DNA from: Dryococelus australis
Lineage: Eukaryota > Arthropoda > Insecta > Phasmatodea > Phasmatidae
Direction: 5' to 3'
NCBI GenBank assembly: GCA_029891345.1
Contig: CM056994.1
Coordinates: 224,515,991-224,579,990 of the forward strand
Length of the DNA stretch: 64,000 bases
The notes below the pieces were generated by a model that searched no databases, was not told the origin of the DNA, and worked only from the letters and a program-made list of their open reading frames with translations. A program made the translations under genes and the position numbers. This document shows, piece by piece, positions 47,455 through 58,029 of this stretch (its first letter is position 1; every line of letters begins with the position of its first letter).

Positions 47455-47460
47455 GTGAGT
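47455..47460 (+). promoter_or_regulatory. Predicted 5' splice site
   Basis: GTGAGT directly after the last codons of the exon frame. It matches the metazoan donor consensus GTRAGT fully. The open frame ends 15 bp further on at a stop, consistent with an intron starting here. Confidence 0.55.
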
Positions 47461-48095
47461 CAAGAAAAATGTAATGATATACCTTTTTCTTATGTCTGTC
47501 TGCTTTGTGTCTTGACGCAGCATTTCTTCATAGGCTTTTGCCTTGGATTCAGTCCTGTGTTGATCTAAGTCCGTATTTTTCACATGTGGGAAACAAGGTA
47601 CACGTTGCCTGCATCTCATGAGTTTCCCTAGTTTCTGCTTCACTAATACATTCCTAAACTTTGCATTTCCTACAGTTTTTGGAGGGATGTATCAGTGTTC
47701 CCAATGGACACATATCCAAGGTCCATTTAGGTAGGGAACAGACGAGGATAAGGGTTGTGGCACCATAGAAAAGGACCCAGTATGTCAGCAGCCAGCCATC
47801 TAATGAAGTACTGGATCTATCTTTCCTCACCGCATTGTTTGTTCACTGTAACAATCTTATTTTGAGGACTGTATGACATGAATTGTTATGTTTCAGTAGA
47901 CAGTTATTTGTAAAAGGCAAAACTATCACTGTATAGCTTTAGGTACCCAGAAATCATTACATTTGTCACTTGTAAATGTAATAATATTTTTATGAGAAGT
48001 TGTAATTTTCTGTTAGTTGTATTTTTTTTTATATGCAATGTTTTACTGAAGTACTATTGTGGAAGAAATAAAAACAGTCCTATATGATACAGATA
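47461..48095 (+). other. Probable intron start, AT-rich
   Basis: No coding signal. It follows the predicted splice donor. Confidence 0.45.
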
Positions 48096-48974
48096 CAGGG
48101 TAGCCACTTTTCTGGAGAACAAGAAAAACCTGAAAAAGTCGAGGAATTCTATTGGCTAGGGAAAAGTTTGGGAAATTTGTTAATTTTATCAAATGTCAAA
48201 GAAAATTTTTTATGAAAACCATTGAAGTGTGGTTTGTATTTTTAATGAAATGTTTTTGCAGGAAAGAAGTTTGTGAGAAATGTTTTCAATTGTTTTCAGC
48301 TGTTAAGGTAGTATTTATCTTTAATATATCTCAATAAATTTTATCCATCTTTGTAGTCAACTTATCTGTGAATTTGTTATAATTAATCTTTGTATTTTCA
48401 TAGGGAGCTGAAAAACGTGTAATTGGTTAAATGGTTTAATCTAAACAGATGGGACAGTAGATTCTTCAGTTCTTAAGTCCTGGCTCAGTCATGTGTATCT
48501 GTTCTTAAAGAAACCGACAGAAGCAAAACTTTTCTTAAAAAACACATTGATAGTATATAGAATGCAGTTTTTCTGGGGGAATTGTGCAGTGATACGTAAT
48601 ATATGTTACAAATAAGACATATTTACTTTTGCAGTATATTTTAGATAAAACTGTATCACCAACTCTTCTACACAATATCAGTTGTTAAACCTAAAATCTG
48701 TGTACATGAGATGCTGACTGCATTGGTTTGTTCATCAAGCAGCATTATAGTTTTAGTTTCTGAAAATAGGGTTGCTGACTACAGAATTCAGTTATTATTG
48801 CTGCTGTACAAAGGTAATGTGTTTAATGTTCTTACTGAATCATATAATTTAAATGATAAATTATGTCGTGCAGAGATTGAGCCTAAATGAGAAGTAAGGG
48901 AAAAATTCAGATTTGGTCTGGAAAACCTGGAAAAGTCAAGGAATTTTGAAACTGATATTGAGTGGCCTCCCTTT
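48096..48974. mobile_element. Non-autonomous hAT-like element, about 880 bp
   Basis: The left end is CAGGGTAGCCAC. The right end, read on the minus strand, is AAAGGGAGGCCAC, giving an 11-base AGGG.RGCCAC inverted repeat. Just inside each end is the same word in direct orientation: AACCTGAAAAAGTCGAGGAA on the left (about 48128) and AACCTGGAAAAGTCAAGGAA on the right (about 48926). CAGGG-type ends with subterminal CCTGGAAAAGTC repeats are known from non-autonomous hAT elements of many animals. No transposase is inside. A clear 8-bp target duplication was not found. Confidence 0.55.
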
Positions 48975-49319
48975 GATATTAAACTATAGAAGGCATGTGC
49001 TTCATATATTTCAATTTTTATGCTAAAATTTATGGGAAGATTTTACAAAATAATTTACAGAAAATCACTACTTAATTTTAATTTCCAGTATGGTGTAACA
49101 AGGGCCTGCTCTGGCCACATAAAAAATATTATTGATGTTTTTTGTTCCCGTTTTAGTATTAATTGTTATTGATATTAATATGTTGAATTTTTTGTATTTG
49201 CTTGGTAAAAGACTTGGGTACTGAGTACTTTCAACTGCTTCTTTCTGTCGTACCTACTGGAGTGAGTGAGTGGGATTGTGTGGGTGTTCTACATCATGAT
49301 TCCCACTGAAAAATTAAGT

Positions 49320-49770
49320 CAGAAACTTATTAAAACACCTACAGGAGGCAAAAGGACAGTTGCAAAACAAACAGACAAAGAAAGAACAAATACTCCGGAG
49401 GAACAACAACAAAAGAACAATACAATGGAGTATACAAAAACGAAAAAAAAATTACCGCACATTAAAAGACCTGCGGCACATAAAACTGGGAGTACGTCGC
49501 TCACAGACATACTCCCGTCACACAGCATTTGCCTTACTTTGTCAGGAATATTAAAAGTCAGATGAGCCTGTTCTTACCTGCGACATTCAACCAGAACGTG
49601 ATGGACAGTCAAGAGTGTGCCACAGGCATCACAATCAGGAGGGGGTGTGCCACGCAGCAGATATTTGTGTGTCAGACACGTGTGCTGAATGTGAAGTCGA
49701 GAAAACACATTATCTTCCCTGCGGGTGCATGAAACATCAGGACAAGTGCAGACAGACAAGTTGGAGATGG
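49320..49770 (-). pseudogene. LINE ORF2 C-terminal tail
   Basis: The minus strand gives RREDNVFSRLHIQHTCLTHK and YLLRGTPPPDCDACGTLLTV (49.57-49.76 kb). This is the R-L-R-x-G-H-T-x-L-T-H plus cysteine/histidine motif that closes ORF2 after RNase H in I- and Loa-type LINEs. The following frame (49319-49528) is hydrophobic and of uncertain meaning. Function of this tail in active elements is thought to be nucleic-acid binding. Confidence 0.75.
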
Positions 49771-50110
49771 CCTGTAACTTGATGGACAGTGAGAGATAAT
49801 TCCACTCCCACTGCCAAGCATGCCAGACAAGGCCACGGACTGCATGTCTCCTTACCTGCTATATCTGCTGTTTCATTACCAGAGATGACAACATGGCATG
49901 GAACCCACAGGAAAATGATACAAACACCAATCCACACAACCCCCGCTAACTTCTCTCAAATCATGTAAAGATACGGGTGAGTTGTGGAGCCAGATTTGAT
50001 GGCTAAGACACTCATTGAATTAGAGCACACAAGGCATTTATGGTGAGACCCCCTTGTGATAAAACACAGAGCCCTGAAAATAGCAGAAAGTTTTGCAATT
50101 AAAGTACTAC
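49771..50110 (-). pseudogene. LINE ORF2 RNase H remnant
   Basis: The last part is clear: FLWVPCHVVISGNETADIAG, the normal PSHVGI.GNE.AD.LAK motif with its final aspartate. Earlier, the minus strand reads STLIAKLSAIFRAL where active copies have TAELYAIYRAL, so the catalytic glutamate is lysine. It then reads LVCSNSMSV where CSDS is expected, so the next catalytic aspartate is asparagine. The first RNase H aspartate and all of RT upstream are missing. Inactive. Confidence 0.75.
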
Positions 50111-50560
50111 AAGATGGATGCCATCATATCACATGACTCCTTGTTGGCTAGAAATGACAGAGTGGAATCGTCGGTGCTCACAACATCTACAAAATATTGA
50201 CCCAACAAATCTGCTATGTTTGTTCCATCAGTAACAACACTGTTATTGACCTGTAGGAAGAGAACCTGTGCACTGAAAGATTGTCTGCACAGCTTCCGAA
50301 CATTGTCCCAGATAAACTTACCCATAGCGTGTACTGTCAGCGATGAAATAGAAGACTCTCCAGGATTTATGCCGGATGTCTTTAATGACATGTCGCACTC
50401 GAGCCCGATGGACTTCAAATAACTCCAGGTTAGATTGAGTGGGGTGGGCACTGAAGTGTTGGAACGCACGTTTTTCGGGCATGGACAGCATCCCTGTATT
50501 GTTATTCTACCAAGGAACATGCCTGTAACCATGAGGTGAAGATTGAGGGATGGCAGCTTC
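50111..50560 (-). pseudogene. LINE ORF2 linker between endonuclease and RT
   Basis: The 141-codon minus frame (50107-50532) contains a word like WDNVRKLCRQSFSAQVLFLQ, followed by VVTDGTNIADLLGQYFVDV. This is the W-x-x-V-R-K-(I/L) segment and D-x-x-x-x-A-x-x-L-x-x-x-F element that precedes RT in I- and Jockey-type LINEs. The frame is still open, so decay here is mild compared with the neighbouring deletions. RT should start about 40 residues further on but does not. Confidence 0.7.
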
Positions 50561-51334
50561 CCCAGCTGACACTACGATAGAGTTGAAGAGTGCCACTGCC
50601 ATGTTTACGTCTAGGGGAACCTCATCAGCGAAGTGGAAGGAATGCTGGAAATGAGTCCTATCAACTTTCTAAAACACCCACTGTGGTGGTATGGGTAGGG
50701 CAGTAAACGATACCTGATTCAGTATGATTGGGTAATGGTTACTCCATAGATATCGGGGTAAACAGACCAATCATAGTGGGTGACCAAAGCTGGGCTAGAG
50801 AAAGGAAGATCAATTGAAAATGAAGTGCCAGTGTGGGTGGTGAAGTGTGTAGGAGTACCGGAATTCAACAGAGCGATTTTATAACTGGTAAACCACAACT
50901 CGACTAAGTGACCCTGGCGATCCCTGTGGACAGAACCCTATATCTGATTGTGAGAATTGAAGTTGACAGTGACCAGAAATGGAGGTGGGATCTGTGATGA
51001 AAGCTCCTCAAAGTCAGCTAAGCTGACATGCCGATTTGGGGGTACATTCATGCCACAAACAGTGACACTCCAAGGAACACCCTGACCGCCACTACCTGCA
51101 GAGCAGTGCAAAGGGCAACATCTTTGTGATAAACAGAATCCTTCACCACAAGACAGACACCACCACAACTCGTTATCCAGGTGGTAAAACATGTGACCTC
51201 AAAGGGAGGCTGTATCAGTGGGACGAAAGTGCGTTTCCTGAAGGCAAATTGCTGTAAGGATGAGGGACACCAAGAGTTATTTCGGTTCTTCAACTTGGCA
51301 AGATTTTGATAGTTTGGCAAATGTAGTGCCAGAT
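50561..51334 (-). pseudogene. LINE ORF2 endonuclease remnant
   Basis: The minus strand gives AICLQETHFRPTDTASL near 51.24 kb, the L-Q-E-T active-site motif of apurinic-type (APE) endonucleases. It is followed by a stop and then GHMFYHLDNELWWC. A second frame supplies GGVCLVVKDSVYHKDVALCT and LQVVAVRVFLGVS, the conserved G-G-V-x-x-x-V-x-D-S and QAVAVRV strands. This domain nicks target DNA to prime reverse transcription. The first codons of the domain are found 1.35 kb away at 52.76 kb, beyond an insertion. Confidence 0.75.
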
Positions 51335-52680
51335 GTTTACTTTGTGTTTATGTATCATTTCACCGTCAGCTGGTGCATCATCAAGTGAAGGCTGTATATT
51401 TTATCAACACGCTGTCAGCTAATCCATTTGATATTGTACTGTAATGCTAAACAAATGGTAAGATATTTATAGACTGATATATGTCAAAAAAATTTGTAGG
51501 TTACAAGAGTAAATTAAATATAAAGTTAGCAAAAAATAAAATATTTGCTAACTTTTTTAATTTATCAGAGACAGTGAATTTGGGTTAGCATCTGTGAGAT
51601 GGTAATTGTAGTTATTAGCATATTTTGGACATTACAGCTAATATGTTAAGACTGGAAATAAAAGTAATTCGAGAAACTTGCTTGACAACACACTTTCATT
51701 CGCCAACAACTCACCATCGACCATTGCAAAGCAGTAATTTTGCTATTACTGATACTAAACAGTTTGAGTTGAAAATATGTCGCATGGAATAATGTAAGAA
51801 TTGCTTAAAAACTACTCATTTGTGTCTCACTTTCTTTGTTTTATTACTACAGTATAATAACATGAGAACAACAAGGATGTGGATTTGCGGGAAAACAATA
51901 TGGCGTGTAAGGAACGTAGACATAACGATTACTGGCCCAATAGAAATTACTAGTAATCAAAATTACTGTACGCGGAAATACATGTTACTTTAAAAATTAC
52001 ACAGAACTCACGGAAAAATAAAGCTATTTGTATCTGTTCGTAACTTTGATATTTTACACAAGAAAGCTATATTTTTCTGGCTGGTAGTGCTTCGGAGGAC
52101 AGCTGACAGATGGCATGGCAGGACGTGTTGTGAGCCGTTGTGAGCCGAGCACATTACTCAACAGGTAGCAGCACATTGGTCTGCCTCTTGATCCTGTCTT
52201 TTTAAAAGTTGACTTTTCTCCTATTATTGATTCGAGACAACAGAAATTTGAAATGTATTTCATCAAATTATTTGAAATAGTAATTCAACACTATCCTGCG
52301 ATATTTCTGTAGGCTTTTGGAAGTATCACTCATGTATGGAAGGCATGGATGGAGAGTGGGGATACGACGTGAAAATAACTTCCGAGGTTTGAAGTTGCAT
52401 TTTATTTGAATATGGATCGTTATAATGTGCATTAATTTCAGATTCCTATACATTACTACTTTAGCATGAATTTTAGTTTTCAACACTAACAACTGCTGTT
52501 TTGTGACCATGTAAAATAAGATTTATTAAATCCATGAACTCTTTCTTATGTGCCTATTTTCTGCCTGTTTGATGTGTGTCGGCAGTGTACTCAGAATAAC
52601 CAACGTAATATTGATTTTTGTTCGTTTGTGCATTAGCTGATACAGGATTTTGTAATTTACATGTTTGTTTTGTATACGTC
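51335..52680. other. AT-rich insertion inside the LINE endonuclease
   Basis: About 1.35 kb of AT-rich sequence separates the first ORF2 codons (LIQWNC-type word at about 52.76 kb) from the continuation at about 51.33 kb. No transposon protein is seen. Contents include a 12-bp direct repeat (GTTGTGAGCC, about 52126-52147). Borders are known only to within 30-50 bp and no target duplication or terminal repeat was identified. Confidence 0.5.
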
Positions 52681-52765
52681 AAGTTGCTACTCGCTGACTG
52701 TCATGATCTTGCCTAGTTATATGAGACAGAGTGTAATCTCAGCAGTTCCACTGTATGAGGGACAT
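52681..52765 (-). pseudogene. LINE ORF2 start fragment
   Basis: The minus strand encodes LIQWNC followed by a stop where arginine is expected. L-Q-W-N-C-R-G is the start of the endonuclease in Jockey/I elements. It lies just after the ORF1 C-terminus, as expected for ORF2. Confidence 0.6.
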
Positions 52766-52789
52766 GAGTTATGGAAAGGAATGTGCGGA

Positions 52790-53820
52790 AACAATTACTT
52801 CAATTTCCCCGTATGTCTGTTGATCACTGGCTTAAAGTCTCCTGAGCCTTCACCAGTGTTTTGCAATTTGAAACCAACCACCATCTCGCCTTCTGGCTCA
52901 GAAGAGACAAGCTGGTGAATTAGCAAGTTGGTGATGCAATACTATGTATCAGGTTCACTAGCAGGAAGGGATGACTTACACTGATTACCGAGTGTCATGG
53001 TTTAGGTCACCAGAACTTGCTGTGGCTTCGGTGCACTCACAAACACTTCGGTCTGGGTAGCCCCACATCTTGTCTTGAGTATATGCATTCTTTATTGCTG
53101 GTCAAGCATTGGCAAACAACACTGTAGGAAACAGAAGGCTTTGGGCCCTGGAGAGTATGGAGTTATTTTTGTGCCTTGACAAAGGAAACCTTGTCGATGG
53201 CTCGGATTCGCTGAACAGCTTCCTTCTCCTGGTAGACAGGGCATTACTTCGACCAGACAAAGTGTCCTTTGCTGCAGTTCACACACCTCAGAGGTTTGCT
53301 GCTCTGAGGAGTATCAGGATGCGGCGGTTCAGCACACATTGAACAATCTGGTGGATTTATACATTTTGCAGATGAATAGTCAAACTGTTGGCAGTTGTAG
53401 CAATTTTGAGGAGCTGGAATAAACTGCTTAACATGCACATTCAAGTAGCTGACTTTGATAACGAAAGAGATTTCATACACACCAAAACTCAGAATGAGGA
53501 TAGTTATAGGTGATTTAACATTATCAGTTATCGTCAGCACACTGTGAACATCAATGACGTACTGCATTTGCAGCTCACAAAAGACCTCGCTTTCCAGGAT
53601 GTCAATCTGGTCAGTACACCAGATGATGCCCTTGCTGTAATTGAGTGACACATAGAACTTAACCTCAACAGGGAACTTTACAGTTGTCCAACTGAAAGTC
53701 TTAATCACCAAGAGCCCCAGCAACTGAGCGGCATTCAATATTTTGACTAGAATCTCACTCTTCTCACTGATTTTCTTACAGTCTACAACAGAACTATCAG
53801 CTTTGTAATTCAAAAGGCAA
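52790..53820 (-). pseudogene. LINE ORF1 (gag-like, PRE_C2HC plus zinc knuckles)
   Basis: The 189-codon minus frame (53244-53813) contains the strand pattern before the knuckles (VSYLNVHVKQFIPAPQNC) typical of the PRE_C2HC domain. Three cysteine motifs follow: CYNCQQFDYSSAKC (histidine replaced by tyrosine), CSMCAEPPHPDTPQ ending in a later cysteine, and CVNCSKGH. The frame stops at 53244, but the following region reads EKEAVQRIRAIDKVSFVKAQ in the next frame, the usual ORF1 C-terminal segment, so a frameshift lies near 53.24 kb. ORF1 proteins bind element RNA and target the complex. Confidence 0.75.
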
Positions 53821-54620
53821 CACCTTTTCGAAAGTGTGACTTCTCAACCTCGGATAGCTAAAAAACATGGCATAGGTAATTTAACAGCAGTTGACTGACA
53901 CGTCACAGAATCACAATCCAAATCACTACGATTATCATTGCAGTGCTGTTTTAAGTAGCTGTTTAGAGTGCCACCCTTTTGGAAAGTGCTTTTGGAAGCT
54001 ATAGTTGAGGCCTCCCGTACTAGGACTTTTCGGCCTCAGCCTGCAATTCGGGTGAGAAATGAAAAGAAGCCAGCAGTTAAAATACCTCAAGGGCTGTGCT
54101 TTTGGGGAGGCGGAATATAACCTCCCACAGACCTAAGCAGTACGTAGGAACAGCTACCTTTGCTGCTATTCATTGCAACTTACTGCCCCAGGATCACACA
54201 AAAGTGTATACCAGGGAAAACCAGGGTCAATTTGTATATCCTGAGGGAGGCCAGTTTTATTCCCCTATCTGGTAAAGCCTCAGCGGTTCCCCACTATAGA
54301 GGACTCCTTTTAGTGCCACTTCAGGGGAGTGGTTTAATACACCAGCATCCTTCGTATAGTGTTAGTATATCACCCTGGCAGGTCTAGGCCATGATAACCC
54401 TTCTGCCAGGAGGGGAACCATTTGGTGCTGTGTAGATGTACATGTACACGGATACGGGCTCGGCACCTATATTTGCTTGCTGGTCCAGTGAGAAGGGTTC
54501 GCTGGGCCATCACTAACAAAGGCACGGCACCACATATTAAAACACAATTTGGAGGCAGCACTTATCTGTGAGGACAGATCCTTATTAGGAAGAAGGACAT
54601 CGCCCTGGCCTGAGATGATG
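53821..54620 (-). other. LINE 5' region
   Basis: GC-richer than the surrounding DNA and directly upstream of ORF1 in minus-strand sense. No protein motif is clear. It probably contains the LINE 5' UTR and the decayed start of ORF1. Confidence 0.4.
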
Positions 54621-56635
54621 CTGGAGAGAAGGAAGATGCGATGGGACCTGGTGAGGTGAATGGAAAAAAGATGGCAAAAGAGAAAAAGACTTAAAAAGAT
54701 GCTTGCGATGATGGTCCGAACAAGTTTCAGATCCCCACCGTGGCCTGATTACTTTTTATGACAAGCACGGGGTGGCTGTGATTGCATTCTTAAACCTCAC
54801 CAATACATGGTGGTATTCTCCTGGAGACGATAAAATAAATGTGATGACTGAAATGCCTAATTATATTAAGCAAATATTTGAAATGTCTTTCCACTGTATC
54901 AGTGGGGCTACAGGGAAAACCAGCTTTCAAAACTTTGTACTGTGCTTTTTGGAAGAAGCACAGTCTATATTGTGCTTTTCTGAAGAAAGCACAATCAAAA
55001 GAAATAAATGTCAGTACTTTCAGAGTGATGATGATGGGGACAATCTGGCTGAACATCTCAAAGTAATGTCCTGCCCCTGGAATTAAAATTATTGGAGTAC
55101 AAGTGTATCCTTAAGGATCCAATAATCAATTCAGGGTTTTGAGTAAAAGAAACTTGCAAACTAACACTGTGTAACATCATAGAGCATGATTTTCATACCA
55201 TTAACACACCAGAACCATTTACAGGCATTTCAGAATTGATTGTAACTCGCTAAAATCTTAACTTCTCAGTTGCATTTCTTGAACGGAATTTTAAACTAGT
55301 AGGATTAAAACCAGTTAAGAAGCATTACAACATCTAATCAGTGGCTACATTTAAATATTGTGTGGTTTTGCTATTCGTACGAGTGTGGCTTGTGAATGCT
55401 GAGATAGTTTATATACTGGAATATGGTGAAAAAGTCAAATAAACATAATTATAACAATTGAAATACTAAAATTAATACCATTGGTAGAAACTGGTGGCAA
55501 GTTTTTGATTTGTAACTTTGCATGGTAGTCGATGGTATTCCACTGGTCAGTCCGGCAGTGTTAACTGTGGTGATTAGGCCCTGTGTTTTTGTAATGGTTG
55601 GGGAGGGGAGGTACTTTTACAAGAAGGTGTTGTGTCCTGTTTGTAGGAGATCCACTAAGTGCTTTAGTTGCATAATGTGCTTGGCATTGTCTGTTCAGGT
55701 TAATCTGGTTCTTTGATTTTAATAATGAGATCATGAAAGTTACTTATCTTGTGGAAACATTGTTAGTCCAGTCAGTCATTATTGTTGCTCTTAACCCCAG
55801 GTTATTTGGCATTGATTCAACCAATATTTCTAGAAAATGGCACCACACATCTTAGAATTTGATAAAACGTGGAAGAGATGTACTCATAGAGAGAAACCCT
55901 ATAAAATGTTACGACCCTTATAATGATTATGTACTTTCTAAAATAACACACTTTGAAGTTTAGCTGAAATTGATTGTTGGGAACAAGTTTTTATTTCATG
56001 CGTGTTACATTGTGCCCTTTTTTTCTTGGGATCAAATGCAAAGAAAATGATGGAAAATTTTTTACTTACTAATTATAATTAATAGACGACGAATTAAAAC
56101 ACCAGTTTTGGTTTTGTGTGTTGTTGATGTTTATTTGAGAAATTAACTAAGAAAATTGGCTATGGTAGTATTTTCTTTCAATATGGCTACAAATCAAGTT
56201 CACAGTGTTTATTTCCATGTATATAAAATAAATTTATGAGTATCCAAGGATTCAATAAGATACATAGCCTTTTTTTAAAAAATAAATGTCATATTTTATT
56301 CCATGAGGTCTAACCTCTCAAATATGGTTACTGGTTACTGTTTGCTCAGTGCCAGTGTAAACAATCTTAACAAGCTTCTGATGTAAATTGGTTTCTTACA
56401 TTTACACAGTGTCGTGAAAGTAGCTACACCCAGGTTAGAACACATTATCCAAGATTTCTATTATAGGAAATTCATTGTCTGCCAAACTGTCCTAATATTA
56501 ACACAAATGATTTAGTTCAAAATAACTATATGATAGTCTTTATGTAGTACTAGTTATTTGATGTTAATGGTTGAAGAAATATAATTTTTCTTTTTTTTTC
56601 CACGAGCGCAATTTCTTTCTTCTAAAGTAATACTT
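54621..56635. other. AT-rich non-coding stretch
   Basis: No gene recognised. A 104-residue plus frame at 54772-55086 contains a local duplication (GTGCTTTTTGGAAGAAGCAC and GTGCTTTTCTGAAGAAAGCAC, about 54942 and 54972) and matches no known family. Confidence 0.55.
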
Positions 56636-56639
56636 TCAT

Positions 56640-57270
56640 TCAGAGCTGCTAGTACTGGGAGGAGACATAATGCACATCCTATGTGTGCATTGGTGTATAC
56701 AGCAGTTTGAATAGTGCCATTGTGAAGAGAGAGTTCAACATCTAGGAATATGGCATGTGTTTTGGAGTATGACGAAGTGAACTTGAGTGTAGTGTATGCG
56801 TTTAATTGGTTAGAAAGTGAATTAAGTGGTCTTCAGTGGAAGTCCATATCATGAAGATGTCGTTGATGAAATGCATCCAGCAGTGTGGCTGGGTTGGGTG
56901 GTAACAGAGGAAGTTTTCTTCTAACCGGCCCATAAACAGATTGGCATAGGATGGGGCCAGACATGTACCCATTGCTGTGCCTTTGACAGGATGGTAGTGC
57001 GAGTCTTGAAATCTGAAGTTGTTGTTGCTGAGGGTTAACCTGGCAAGTTTAGCAAGGAATGCCGTAGAAGGTTTGCTGTGTGGGGGTCTTTGTTTGAGGT
57101 AGTATTCTGTGGCAGACAGTCCAGATGAGTGGGGGATGTTGGTATAGAGAGATGTAACATCTATGGTGACCATGCATGCATCTTGGGGAATGGGGCCCAG
57201 GTATCTCAAGTGTTCCAGGAAGTGGCCAGTGTCCTTGACGTAGAATGAAAGCTGCTGTACCCAAAGTTAT
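56640..57270 (-). pseudogene. Penelope-like element RT, palm half
   Basis: The minus strand reads FYVKDTGHFLEHL, then a 135-codon frame with VTIDVTSLYTNIPHSSGL (first catalytic aspartate), GTAMGTCLAPSYANLFMG, and FINDIFMIW where Penelope RTs have Y-I-D-D-I-F. The first aspartate of the DD pair is therefore asparagine. After a frameshift at about 56.80 kb it continues with AIFLDVELSLHNGTIQTAVY and stops matching near 56.64 kb. Penelope RTs are related to telomerase RT and prime at DNA ends. The thumb half is not downstream but inverted on the other side (57281-57800). Confidence 0.8.
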
Positions 57271-57280
57271 AGTTGGGCAT

Positions 57281-57800
57281 TTACAAGGGTTCAGATTCTC
57301 TCAGTGGATCTGCTAATCCCTGATACAATGGGCCACCCCCAGTACTTACATTTTGACAGCTACCACCCACATCGTGCCAAAAAATCCCTACACTACAGTC
57401 TGGCCACAAGAGCCAAATGTGTATCTGCTCCACCAACAGTGATCTCAACGAACAGTGTGAACAAATAGCTAGAGCATTCCTTGACAGGGGCTACCCCAGG
57501 CACCTGGTCCACAAACAGATACAGCAAGCCATTTCAAATACCAGAACACAAATCAAAGTCAACAACTCTGATATTCCCCTAGTGGTCTCATATTATGAAG
57601 GCTTAAATAAATTCAGAAAAATTCTCCACTCTCGATACAAAATTCTGTCTTCTTCACCACAAACATAAGACCTGCTCTCCAAACCGCCCAGATTGGTCTT
57701 CAAAAGGCCACCTAACCTCCGAAACAGACTGGTTCGTCCAAAGCTGCAGATGATTAGAATGGTAAATTTTAAAAGCCTTTTCGAGAGCAATTTGCAACCA
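57281..57800 (+). pseudogene. Penelope-like element RT thumb/linker, inverted half
   Basis: On the plus strand, MGHPQYLHFDSYHPHRAKKS (57.34 kb) begins exactly where the minus-strand palm half stops in family terms. It is followed, after a one-base shift, by ICSTNSDLNEQCEQIARAFL and DRGYPRHLV (57417-57540). The word PRLVFKRPPNLRNRLVR near 57.70 kb is the F-R-R-P-x-N-L-R-x-x-L-V motif that precedes the GIY-YIG endonuclease. No GIY-YIG domain follows. The two halves sit head to head with only about 15 bp between them at 57.27 kb, so an inversion occurred during or after insertion. Confidence 0.75.
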
Positions 57801-58029
57801 CCAAATTATTGCTAATATTCTCTCTTTTCCTTTTAACATTCTATGTTAATCACTTTAATCTAGTAACCAAACCTCTTTTAAGTAAAACATACACACAGAA
57901 TTAAAAAGTAGGCTTAATTCAAATTTATTTGTTACTTGGCCTAGTTTTATCTATAACAGTGAAAATCAAGCAGACAACGTGGACAAAAGACAAAACTTTT
58001 TAGTTTATTTTACATAATCTGATCACATC
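57801..58029. other. Short AT-rich spacer
   Basis: Nothing recognised. The hAT terminal repeat expected near here was not identified. Confidence 0.4.

Larger units (their letters stand above)
49300..54620 (-). mobile_element. I/Jockey-type LINE, internally deleted and interrupted
   Basis: Read on the minus strand from about 54.6 kb downwards: a 5' region (53.82-54.6 kb), ORF1 with three zinc knuckles (about 52.8-53.81 kb), the first codons of ORF2 (about 52.76 kb), a 1.35-kb unrelated AT-rich insertion, then the rest of the endonuclease and linker (50.1-51.33 kb), RNase H (49.77-50.11 kb) and a C-terminal tail (49.32-49.76 kb). The RT domain is absent: the linker joins directly to RNase H near 50.10 kb. 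LINEs with an ORF1 of this type and RNase H after RT belong to the I group. The element cannot move by itself. Confidence 0.75.

Noticed and set aside
49266..49565. 99-codon plus-strand frame rich in Lys/Thr/Gln
   Set aside because: It is antisense to the LINE ORF2 tail and follows an A-rich stretch.
54772..55086. 104-codon plus frame considered as a gene
   Set aside because: It contains a local duplication, ends abruptly, and has no recognisable domain or splice context.
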